From: CAYYGL01 sp964471235
GTDB lineage: Bacteria; Calditrichota; Calditrichia; RBG-13-44-9; J075
Length of the DNA stretch: 25,620 nucleotides
NCBI GenBank assembly: GCA_964471235.1
Contig: CAYYGL010000057.1
Location: 1-25,620 of the forward strand
Direction: 5' to 3'
Shown: in pieces, positions 15,742 through 22,724 of the stretch
Numbering within the stretch: position 1 is the stretch's first letter
Layout of the letters: every line of letters starts with the position of its first letter
Notes under the pieces: model-generated
Databases searched by the model: none
Told to the model about the DNA's origin: nothing
What the model saw: the letters and a program-made list of their open reading frames with translations, nothing else
Program-made: the position numbers and the translations under genes

Positions 15742-17166
15742 TCATGAGAGGGTATCAACCCTGTCAAGAACAGATGCATTCTGTTTTAAGAATCCGCCCA
15801 CCTCTTCACTTATTTCATACGCTTGTTTAATACAATCCGCCACCGAGATGCCGCCCCGGAAGCTGCCGGAGATGAACACGCCCGGTTGTTGCTTCTCATA
15901 GCGGCGCACTGCCTCCAGAATCTGGCTGTGCCCGATGCGGTACTGCGGGATGGCTTTTTCCCAGCGCTGGATCACCACCTCATCGGGCTGAACTTCTATC
16001 TTCAGCAGCCGGTGCAGGTCCTGACGAACGCGATCGATCAATTCACCCTCAGGCAACAGCACCAACTCCGGTTGACGACTACCGCCCACAAATGTCGTTA
16101 ATGCCACGCCATTCCCCGGGGTGCGGTTTACAAAGATGGTGGAAGTGAAGATGGTGCCCAGAATCTGCATCTTCTCCTTTTCCGGGACCAGCATCCCGAA
16201 ACCGTCCAGGGGAAGACTCTCCGGTGGTTGATGATAACCGAAATAGACCATCGCGACCGGGGGATAGTAAATCTGGCTCAGGGATTTGGTGAGGGGAAAT
16301 TGAAAACGAAAGGGAACCTCCGGATACGCATACGCCGGGATGGTGAATAAAATCGCCTGGCTATACAATTGATGACGCTGGCCGTTAACCATATAAACAA
16401 TCCGATAGTTACTTTCTGCAAATTCGATGCTCTCCAGCTTTACCCCGGTGGCGAGGGATTGAGATAATTCCTTTGCCAGGGCATTGATCATGGTTTGCAG
16501 CCCTTCCTGAAAGGAGAACAGCTTTGCCTGCGCCTTGGAGGTCTCCGCCCGCTGCTTGCGCTCTTTCGCGCCTTTGATGGTGCCCTTGATTAAACTTCCA
16601 TAGCGTTGTTCCAGGGCATAGAGCTTCGGGAATGCGCTTTTCACGCTGAGCAGTTCCGGTTGACCGGCATACACCCCGCCCACAAAGGGATTGATGGCGT
16701 AATCCAGAAACTCCTTACCCAACCGCCGCAGGACAAACTCCGCCAGGGTTTCATCCACATCCGGCGGTGCCGGTTTGATGAACGGTTCGGCAAACAAGCG
16801 CAATTTGGCTCGCCAGGAGAACAAACCGGTTTTGATAAACGCCGGGGGCGACATGGGCAATGCCCGAAGTTTTTTATTGCGCACAATGTAGCGGTTGTTG
16901 GCTTTCTCATTGGCATAGATGAGCGCATCATGAATGCCGAGCTCATCAAAAAGCTGATGTACAACCGGATGGGTATCCAGACTGCTATTGGGACCGTATT
17001 CCACCAGAAACCCGTTGTGGCGCTCGCTGCGGATAACACCGCCCACCCGATCGTTTTTTTCCAGAACAAAGACCCGGTAACCCTTCCGGCGCAGAAAGTG
17101 CGCTGCCGACAGTCCGGATATGCCCGCGCCGATGATAGCGATGTCTGTATGCACAGATTCTTTCAT
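15742..17166 (-). CDS. hemG: protoporphyrinogen oxidase, FAD-dependent (HemG/HemY type)
   Basis: A 474-residue flavoprotein that oxidises protoporphyrinogen IX to protoporphyrin IX using oxygen. The N-terminal dinucleotide-binding motif IIGAGISGLSAAHFLRRKG (GxGxxG at 13-18) runs into VLEKNDRVGGVIRSE. The C terminus has the family's FAD-contacting pattern GVFISGSFRGGISVADCI. The homologue in Bacillus is called HemY. The frame stays open to 17259, but those 31 extra codons are translated from the palindromic element upstream; ATG 17166, preceded by GGGGAG, is the sensible start. The RAYT element lies immediately upstream and separates this gene from hemN. There is no HemQ in the window, so the enzyme is expected to work in the protoporphyrin rather than the coproporphyrin branch. 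Confidence 0.93.
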   Translation of the reverse strand: MKESVHTDIAIIGAGISGLSAAHFLRRKGYRVFVLEKNDRVGGVIRSERHNGFLVEYGPNSSLDTHPVVHQLFDELGIHDALIYANEKANNRYIVRNKKLRALPMSPPAFIKTGLFSWRAKLRLFAEPFIKPAPPDVDETLAEFVLRRLGKEFLDYAINPFVGGVYAGQPELLSVKSAFPKLYALEQRYGSLIKGTIKGAKERKQRAETSKAQAKLFSFQEGLQTMINALAKELSQSLATGVKLESIEFAESNYRIVYMVNGQRHQLYSQAILFTIPAYAYPEVPFRFQFPLTKSLSQIYYPPVAMVYFGYHQPPESLPLDGFGMLVPEKEKMQILGTIFTSTIFVNRTPGNGVALTTFVGGSRQPELVLLPEGELIDRVRQDLHRLLKIEVQPDEVVIQRWEKAIPQYRIGHSQILEAVRRYEKQQPGVFISGSFRGGISVADCIKQAYEISEEVGGFLKQNASVLDRVDTLS

Positions 17167-17206
17167 GGCGTTATTCTCCCCATTTCGGAAACAGAGTTTT
17201 TTCATC

Positions 17207-17282
17207 TTGTTCCCATGGCGAAGCCACTCCTTCGGAGAACTCCTGTTTGGGAACATCATAGGTTCCGAAACTCCGTTTCGGA
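17207..17282. repeat. palindromic element, left half, at the 3' end of the RAYT gene
   Basis: GTTCCCA (17209-17215) and TGGGAAC enclose the same core as copies 1 and 2 (CATGGCGAAGCCACTCC...). A second hairpin follows, TCCGAAAC-TCC-GTTTCGGA (17264-17282), ending 8 bases before the RAYT stop codon. It sits 41 bases upstream of the hemG start, so it is in the hemG leader or just before it. Confidence 0.85.
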
Positions 17283-17290
17283 CTCTTTTG

Positions 17291-17994
17291 CTAAATAATG
17301 CGAACTATTGAAATAATTGTATCATCCTCCAAAAAGTAATTTCGAGCAGAACTATATTTCCAATGTTCAGGTCTTTCTACCAACCCTCTTTTTACCGGGT
17401 TATTATGGATATACTCAATCTTCTGCCTCAACATTTCTTCGGAAAAATTTTTTTGAGGATGCACTCCTTCTTGCCATACCTGATGCTTGCTCTCATGTTT
17501 GTATCGCTTTTTAAAAAATTCGTAACATTTTAGTGCTTTGAAAAACCTTTAGATTCTTATCCCATTTGACTGTAAAACTCTCCCCCTATTTCCCCCTCTC
17601 TTGGAAAGAGAGGGGGAGCAAGGGGGTGAGTTCGAACATATTCGATTATCAGATATTCATTTTTCACAGAGCTAAAGTGTTACAAAAATTCAAATTGTCT
17701 TAGCAACCAGGTTTTTCCATCCACTTCTAATTCTTCAATAATTTTACGGGCAGTAAACTTCTTTACTGAAGCCAGAGTGCCCGAAATATCCGGCGCGGAT
17801 GCGACAAGGTGAAAATGGTTGTCAAGAATAACATACGCATGGAGTTGTAAACCCTTCTCTTTCTGGCAAAACTTGAGTGATTGAATGATAATATCAAAAT
17901 ATTTACCCGATGTAAACACGGGTAGCCATTCAATTATCGTAGAAGTAAAAAAGTAAGGTGTTTCGCTATCAATAAATTTGTATCGACTACGCAT
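17291..17994 (-). pseudogene. REP-associated tyrosine transposase (RAYT, Y1/HUH), interrupted by a 162-bp element
   Basis: The 5' part (17994-17684) encodes a Y1-transposase fold with the HUH metal motif in YVILDNHFHLVASAP (about residues 53-67) and stops inside the inserted element. The 3' part (17513-17291) resumes with FKKRYKHES, QVWQEGVHPQ and the catalytic-tyrosine helix KIEYIHNNPVKRGLV, then HWKYSSARNYF. Excising 17522-17683 plus one 8-bp duplication leaves exactly 534 bases, 178 codons ending in TAG, a normal RAYT length. RAYTs are single-strand nucleases/transposases thought to mobilise REP hairpins. Here hairpins occur at both gene ends. The gene is dead as it stands, but most of its sequence is intact, so inactivation may be recent. 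Confidence 0.93.
17514..17691. mobile_element. 162-bp MITE-like element (17522-17683) inserted in the RAYT gene, 8-bp target duplication
   Basis: Target duplication AAAAATTC occurs at 17514-17521 and 17684-17691. The left end reads GTAACATTTTAGTGCTTTG and the complement of the right end GTAACACTTTAGCTCTGTG, 15 of 19 identical. The centre holds a strong hairpin, CCCCCTCTCTT and AAGAGAGGGGG. No coding capacity. Terminal GTAA and 8-bp duplications again point to an IS66-type mobiliser. The restored RAYT frame confirms the insertion boundaries to the base. Confidence 0.88.
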
Positions 17995-18007
17995 CCGCTA
18001 ACTCCTG

Positions 18008-18061
18008 CCGAAACAAAGTTTCTTCAACTATTGCGTTCCAAAACCGGAGTTTTGGAACGAG
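18008..18061. repeat. palindromic element, right half, at the 5' end of the RAYT gene
   Basis: GAAACAAAGTTTC is followed by CGTTCCAAAAC-CGGA-GTTTTGGAACG (18034-18059), a perfect 11-bp hairpin. It matches the right half of copies 1 and 2, including the ATTGCGTTCCAAAAC run. It begins 13 bases upstream of the RAYT start codon. Confidence 0.87.
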
Positions 18062-18081
18062 AAAATTTGCTAACTTTCCCT

Positions 18082-18130
18082 TTTCATCTTTCATCTTTAA
18101 TCTTTAGTCTTTGGTCTTTGGTTCTTAATC
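18082..18130. repeat. heptamer tract downstream of hemN
   Basis: Seven consecutive 7-base units: TTTCATC, TTTCATC, TTTAATC, TTTAGTC, TTTGGTC, TTTGGTT, CTTAATC. It starts with the same 24 bases as the tract at 14624. It lies 63 bases beyond the hemN stop. Confidence 0.8.
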
Positions 18131-18193
18131 CCGCCAAAAGACGCAAACATTCCTGTTTGCAAGCGGGGTGAAATCTTCCAGGATTTCATCTTT

Positions 18194-19591
18194 TCACACC
18201 GTCCGGGAATATATCGGTTGCCCCTGTTTTTCATCCTGCTCCAGATAGGCATCAAACGCCATGGCGATGTTGCGGATGACCAGGCGACCCGCTTCTTGCA
18301 CCACAATTCCATCCGGTTGAAAACTGACCAGCCCATCCTCAACAAAGGGGGTTAATTTGTCATACACATCCGCAAAATAGCTGTCAAAATCCACCCCGTA
18401 TCGTTCCTTCACTGCCGCTTTCAAAATCCGGCTATTGCACATGATTTCGGTAATCACATAGCGACGGATATGATCATCTTCTGAGAGTCGATATCCCACC
18501 ACGGTGGGAATGTTGCCTTCATCCAACTTTGCTTCATATTCTACGGTATGTTTCACATTCTGGGCATAGACGTTATTCAACTGACTGATAGCGGTTACTC
18601 CCATGGCATAGACATCCGCTCCGGCACGAGTGCTATACCCCTGGAAATTACGGTAAAGAGTTTTATCCTGGAGAGCCAAAGCCAGCTCATCATCCGGTTT
18701 GGCAAAATGATCCATCCCGATATACACATACCCGGCGTCGGTTAACCGCTCGATAACCAATTTCAGGATCGTCAGCCGTTCCGTGGCAGAGGGCATGGCG
18801 TCTTCCGGCAACAATCGCTGGTGTTTTTTCAACCAGGGCACATGCGCATAATTGAACACCGCCAGCCGATCCGGCGAAAGTTCAATGACCTTATCCAGGG
18901 TCTCCTGATACGATTCCACGGTTTGATAGGGCAAACCGTAAATCAAATCGACGTTGATGGAATCAAATCCCAGCCGCCGGCTCTCTTTAATTACATACGC
19001 ATTCTGCTCAGAGGTTTGAATACGGTTAATTGCCTGCTGCACTTCCCGGTGAAAATCCTGCACCCCATAGCTCACCCGGTTAAATCCGATTTCCCGCAGA
19101 GTGGGCAGGTGTGCAGGGGTGATGGTGCGGGGATCAATCTCGATACTGATTTCCGCATCCGCGGCAAAATTGAACCGATCGGTGATATACCCATAGATGT
19201 CGCGAATCTGTTGTGGGGTCAGATAGGTTGGGGTTCCCCCGCCCCAGTGTAGTTGCACCACCTTGCGATCAGGATGAATCAAACCGGAAATAATATCGAT
19301 TTCCTTTTTCAGGTAGCTTAAATACCGCTCAATGCGATTGGGATTGTGGGTGATGACCACATTGCATCCACAAAAGTAGCACAGGGTTCGACAGAAGGGA
19401 AAATGAAAATAAAGGGATAGATCCGGCGCATCTTCTTTTTCGTTGGATGCCACAATTTCCCGGTGAAAATCCGTCGAGGTAAACCCGGGGTGAAAATGGG
19501 GGGCAGTGGGGTAACTGGTATACCGCGGACCGGGTCGGCTATATTTTTTTAACAGTTCCAGATCGACTTCTATTTTTTGAACGGTTTGCAT
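18194..19591 (-). CDS. hemN: oxygen-independent coproporphyrinogen III oxidase HemN (radical SAM)
   Basis: A 465-residue radical-SAM enzyme that decarboxylates two propionates of coproporphyrinogen III to give protoporphyrinogen IX. The iron-sulfur cysteines are C67, C71, C74 and C76 (CRTLCYFCGC), the CX3CX2CXC form of true HemN rather than the HemW/HutW paralogues. The HemN-specific N terminus (YSRPGPRYTSYPTAPHF) and the HWGGGTPTYL motif follow. Full length and the specific N terminus favour genuine HemN over HemW. ATG 19591 has only a weak GAG upstream. The gene is separated from hemE by 286 bases containing two palindromes, and from hemG by the RAYT element. Confidence 0.96.
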   Translation of the reverse strand: MQTVQKIEVDLELLKKYSRPGPRYTSYPTAPHFHPGFTSTDFHREIVASNEKEDAPDLSLYFHFPFCRTLCYFCGCNVVITHNPNRIERYLSYLKKEIDIISGLIHPDRKVVQLHWGGGTPTYLTPQQIRDIYGYITDRFNFAADAEISIEIDPRTITPAHLPTLREIGFNRVSYGVQDFHREVQQAINRIQTSEQNAYVIKESRRLGFDSINVDLIYGLPYQTVESYQETLDKVIELSPDRLAVFNYAHVPWLKKHQRLLPEDAMPSATERLTILKLVIERLTDAGYVYIGMDHFAKPDDELALALQDKTLYRNFQGYSTRAGADVYAMGVTAISQLNNVYAQNVKHTVEYEAKLDEGNIPTVVGYRLSEDDHIRRYVITEIMCNSRILKAAVKERYGVDFDSYFADVYDKLTPFVEDGLVSFQPDGIVVQEAGRLVIRNIAMAFDAYLEQDEKQGQPIYSRTV

Positions 19592-19637
19592 GGCGGTACT
19601 CGCTGTTTAGAGTGTTGATTTTTTACGGATTATGTGG

Positions 19638-19687
19638 GGCGAGTCTCCCGACTCGCCAGGTAGAACGACTCTAAGAGTCGTTTTACC
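19638..19687. repeat. pair of hairpins upstream of hemN
   Basis: GGCGAGTC-TCCC-GACTCGCC (19638-19657) is followed by GGTAGAACGACTCT-A-AGAGTCGTTTTACC (19659-19687; 14-bp arms with G:T-type imperfections). The second hairpin is a sister of the one at 19865-19895. They lie about 50-95 bases upstream of the hemN start. No T-run follows on either strand, so a simple terminator is unlikely. Confidence 0.75.
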
Positions 19688-19864
19688 TTTCCGGCTTTTC
19701 ATTATCTTCCGGAAAACATCATTTTACCGGAGAACAGTCATTGGAATTTCTGAATTTATACACTAACTCCAAAATTTTATTCTTCGTTAATCTGTCAAAA
19801 CCTTCTATTTAATGAATCTCTCCTATAGTTTCTTTAGCATAACAACAACCGTAATACTGAAAGC

Positions 19865-19895
19865 GGTAGAGCGACTCTCAAAGAGTCGCTCTACC
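19865..19895. repeat. perfect 14-bp hairpin containing the hemE stop codon
   Basis: GGTAGAGCGACTCT (19865-19878) and AGAGTCGCTCTACC (19882-19895) are exact complements around the loop CAA. The hemE stop TGA is read from 19880-19878, at the loop edge, so the last five hemE codons form one arm. No T-run follows, which argues against a classical terminator. It belongs with the hairpin at 19659-19687. Confidence 0.85.
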
Positions 19896-20936
19896 AACTT
19901 CCTTTACAACATCCACAAACGTCCGGGCATGTTCCACCGGTATATCCGGCAAAATCCCATGCCCCAGGTTGGCAATGTACCCCACGTCGCTGCCAAACTG
20001 TTCCAGCATTTCCCGAACCAATCTGCGAATCACATCGGGGGGCGCATACAATGCCGTAGGGTCCAGATTGCCTTGTAAAGCTGCCCTTCCATTTACCAGG
20101 GCACGAGCCTTATCCGGGGCAATCGTCCAATCCAGACCAATCACATCCGCCCGGGTTTCCACAAGTTTTTCCATCCAGAGCATTCCCCCCTTCGCAAAAT
20201 AAATAATGGGCACACCGGAACGGCGGATGGCTTCGATAATGCGCTTCACATACGGCAATACAAATTCTTCAAATCCCCTTTCCTCCAATATACCTGCCCA
20301 GGAATCAAACAATTGGATAGCCTGAGCACCGGCATCCATTTGCGCGGTGCAATAATCAATCACCGCATCGGTCACTTTTGTTAGCAGTTGGTGAAGCAAA
20401 TCCGGACGAGCAAACCGCAGCGTTTTGATCGCTTTAAAGGTTTTACTGCCGCCCCCTTCCACCATATAGGTGGCAAGCGTCCAGGGGGCGCCGCTAAAGC
20501 CGATTAAGGGAACCCGATTGGCTAATTCCCGGCGAGACAGGCGGAGGGTTTCCATCACAAAAAATAAATCCTCCCTCGCTTCTATGGCACGCAGGGCTTG
20601 CACATCCCGTTCACTTTTGAGGGGATTGGGGAAACGGGGACCGGTTCCTTCCACAAATTCCAGGTGCATGCCCATCGCCTCGGGAATCACCAGGATGTCG
20701 GAAAAAATAATCGCCGCATCCACCCCCACAATATCCACCGGTTGCAGCGTCACTTCCGTTGCCACCTCGGGTGTTTTATACATGGTGATAAAATCGTATT
20801 TTTTGCGGACCGCCCGGTATGCCGGCAGATAACGCCCTGCCTGGCGCATCATCCATACCGGGGTTCGCTTTACCGGCTTGCAAAAACAGGCATCTATAAA
20901 CAGGTGATTGGTTGATTGCTTCATTGTGTTTCTCAT
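19878..20936 (-). CDS. hemE: uroporphyrinogen decarboxylase HemE
   Basis: A 352-residue enzyme that decarboxylates the four acetates of uroporphyrinogen III to coproporphyrinogen III. The N-terminal substrate-binding motif RTPVWMMRQAGRYLPAY (residues ~24-40) with invariant arginines R31 and R35 is present, as is IIFSDILVIPEAMGM with the catalytic aspartate and the GFSGAPWTLATYMVEG motif. The start is uncertain: ATG 20936 has AAGGAG almost touching it, while ATG 20924 has only a weak GAG. It follows hemD by 13 bases and so belongs to the hemX-A-C-D-E operon. The C terminus is encoded by a perfect palindrome. Confidence 0.97.
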   Translation of the reverse strand: MRNTMKQSTNHLFIDACFCKPVKRTPVWMMRQAGRYLPAYRAVRKKYDFITMYKTPEVATEVTLQPVDIVGVDAAIIFSDILVIPEAMGMHLEFVEGTGPRFPNPLKSERDVQALRAIEAREDLFFVMETLRLSRRELANRVPLIGFSGAPWTLATYMVEGGGSKTFKAIKTLRFARPDLLHQLLTKVTDAVIDYCTAQMDAGAQAIQLFDSWAGILEERGFEEFVLPYVKRIIEAIRRSGVPIIYFAKGGMLWMEKLVETRADVIGLDWTIAPDKARALVNGRAALQGNLDPTALYAPPDVIRRLVREMLEQFGSDVGYIANLGHGILPDIPVEHARTFVDVVKEVGRATL

Positions 20937-20949
20937 TCTCCTTTCCGAA

Positions 20950-21768
20950 TCAAGACATTATGCTGTTGCTTTGACGTCTGTTTATTTTGGATAGAGTTGT
21001 GGAAAAAAATGCCTTTATTGCTTCCACCAACACTTCCGGTTCCGGCGAGGGAGGGGTGACATCCACTTCAAATCCATGCGCTCGAATATGCCGTGCCGTA
21101 GTTTCGCCAAAGGTGGCGATCGCTGTATTTCGCAGGAAATCATCCTCCCGCCAGAGCTTGCGAAAATAATCAAAAGACGTGGGACTGCTGAAAAATATCA
21201 AATCGTATGTTCGGGATTTCACCTGCGCAATTTGTTCGGGGGTGTAACGGTCCTCTATTACCGTGCGGTATAACGGCAGACGCACTAATTCCATCCTTGC
21301 CGGCACCCGGAGATGAAGGGTTTGAATCGATTGAAGACTGGTGGGATGGAGAACCCGCACCCGGTCATTCACAGACTGCTGATCAATGAGTTCCACCAGC
21401 GTTTGTAAGTGATTTGCCCGCAGAGCAATATTGACCCCGGAGAAAGCGCGTCGGAGTGTTTCGCTCGTTTTTTTACCCACAACAGCTAAGTTTACTCCGG
21501 ACAGAACATCAGCAGAAAGTTCAGTCAGGGTAAGATAATGTGCCAGTGCAGCCACCCCGTTCCCGCTGCTGACAATCAACCAATCAAACCGGGAAAGGTC
21601 CCGCAGTATCCGGAGGGCTATTTCCACATCGCCAACCGGAGAGATTTCTATTTTAAAGGTGGGAAAAAATATCGCCTCGGCTCCTGCCTTTTCCAGGAGC
21701 ATTTGTAGCTTCTCATTCCCCCGGGGCGGGCGACAAATCAAGATTCTTTTTGTAGTTCCAACTCTCAT
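20950..21768 (-). CDS. hemD: uroporphyrinogen-III synthase HemD
   Basis: A 272-residue enzyme that closes and inverts ring D of hydroxymethylbilane to form uroporphyrinogen III. The sequence is divergent, as usual for this family, but shows the two-domain pattern: ILICRPPRGNEKL at the N terminus, FDWLIVSSGNGVAAL near 80-95, and in the second domain YDLIFFSSPTSFDYF followed by IATFGETTARHIRAHGFEVDV. Its position, start codon overlapping the hemC stop by four bases (ATGA), makes the assignment secure and indicates translational coupling. The last ~15 residues (NRRQSNSIMS) are unconserved. Confidence 0.93.
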   Translation of the reverse strand: MRVGTTKRILICRPPRGNEKLQMLLEKAGAEAIFFPTFKIEISPVGDVEIALRILRDLSRFDWLIVSSGNGVAALAHYLTLTELSADVLSGVNLAVVGKKTSETLRRAFSGVNIALRANHLQTLVELIDQQSVNDRVRVLHPTSLQSIQTLHLRVPARMELVRLPLYRTVIEDRYTPEQIAQVKSRTYDLIFFSSPTSFDYFRKLWREDDFLRNTAIATFGETTARHIRAHGFEVDVTPPSPEPEVLVEAIKAFFSTTLSKINRRQSNSIMS

Positions 21769-22724
21769 CGGGAAATTCCCCCGGCAATGATGGCGTTTAG
21801 AATTTCTTCCCCGCCCATGTCCAGCAGTTTTTTGGCTAACCGTTCCCCCAGTTCAACCGCTGTTTCCTCATCCGCCTCCCCGGTAAGTGGTATACTCAGA
21901 GAATCTCGCACCAGTTGTTTGCCATCCAGGCTGCCGATGCAGCCGGCAAGGGATAATTGCCCATCCTCCAGAATTCCCAATGCCCCAATTGGTATTTGAC
22001 AACCGCCTTCCAGGGTGCGCATGAGACTGCGTTCCGCCAGCGTTGCCAGTCTCGATGACAGATGATTGAGCGGTGCTAACAGGTTCAGCATCTTTTCATC
22101 ATTCGCCCGGCAAACAACCCCGAAGGCGCCCTGTCCTACCGCCGGCAGGATAAGCTCGGTAGAGATTTTTTCGCTGATGCGGTCCGACCAGCCCAGGCGC
22201 TCCACCCCGGCGGTGGCTAAGATCATGGCATCCCAGGAATTCTCATCAAATTTGCGGAAGCGGGTGTTCAAGTTACCGCGTAGCTCGACGATCTGAACAT
22301 CCGGGCGATGGTGCAATACCTGCGCCCGGCGACGCAAACTGCCGGTGGCAACCACTGCCCCGGGGGGAAGCTCCCGAAAGGTAAACCCGGTTTTGGTAAT
22401 CAGGCTGTCACGGGGGTCCCAGCGCTCGGTAATCGCAGCGATGACGATACCATCCGGTAACTGAGTAGGTAAATCTTTGAGGCTGTGCACCGCCAGATCA
22501 ATTTCCCCGTTTAGAAGAGCCACATCCAGCTCTTTGGTGAACAACCCTTTATCACCAATTTTTGCCAGCGGGACATCTAAAATTTTATCCCCGATGGTTT
22601 TCACGGTTTTCACCTGGCAGGTCAATTGCGGATAAAGCCCCGTCAGTTGTTCCCGAACCCATTCTGTCTGCCAGAGTGCCAGTTGACTGCCCCGGGTACC
22701 GATGGTTACGGTATTATGATTCAT
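21765..22724 (-). CDS. hemC: hydroxymethylbilane synthase (porphobilinogen deaminase) HemC
   Basis: A 319-residue enzyme that polymerises four porphobilinogens into hydroxymethylbilane. The N-terminal IGTRGSQLALWQT, the catalytic aspartate in VHSLKDLPT (about D84), the arginine-rich GSLRRRAQ loop, and C242 in LEGGCQIPIGAL, which carries the dipyrromethane cofactor, are all present. The start overlaps the end of hemA by 11 bases and its stop overlaps the hemD start by 4. GGAAG lies at proper spacing before the ATG. Length typical. Confidence 0.98.
   Translation of the reverse strand: MNHNTVTIGTRGSQLALWQTEWVREQLTGLYPQLTCQVKTVKTIGDKILDVPLAKIGDKGLFTKELDVALLNGEIDLAVHSLKDLPTQLPDGIVIAAITERWDPRDSLITKTGFTFRELPPGAVVATGSLRRRAQVLHHRPDVQIVELRGNLNTRFRKFDENSWDAMILATAGVERLGWSDRISEKISTELILPAVGQGAFGVVCRANDEKMLNLLAPLNHLSSRLATLAERSLMRTLEGGCQIPIGALGILEDGQLSLAGCIGSLDGKQLVRDSLSIPLTGEADEETAVELGERLAKKLLDMGGEEILNAIIAGGISR

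Noticed and set aside
16606..17298. 230-codon plus-strand open frame
   Set aside because: Antisense to hemG and running into the palindromic element; histidine- and phenylalanine-rich composition typical of a shadow frame.
18097..18345. 82-codon minus-strand frame
   Set aside because: Overlaps the end of hemN in another frame and translates the heptamer tract.
19865..19895. rho-independent terminator of hemE
   Set aside because: A perfect hairpin but without a T-run downstream on the hemE strand, and the stop codon lies within it; listed as a repeat instead.
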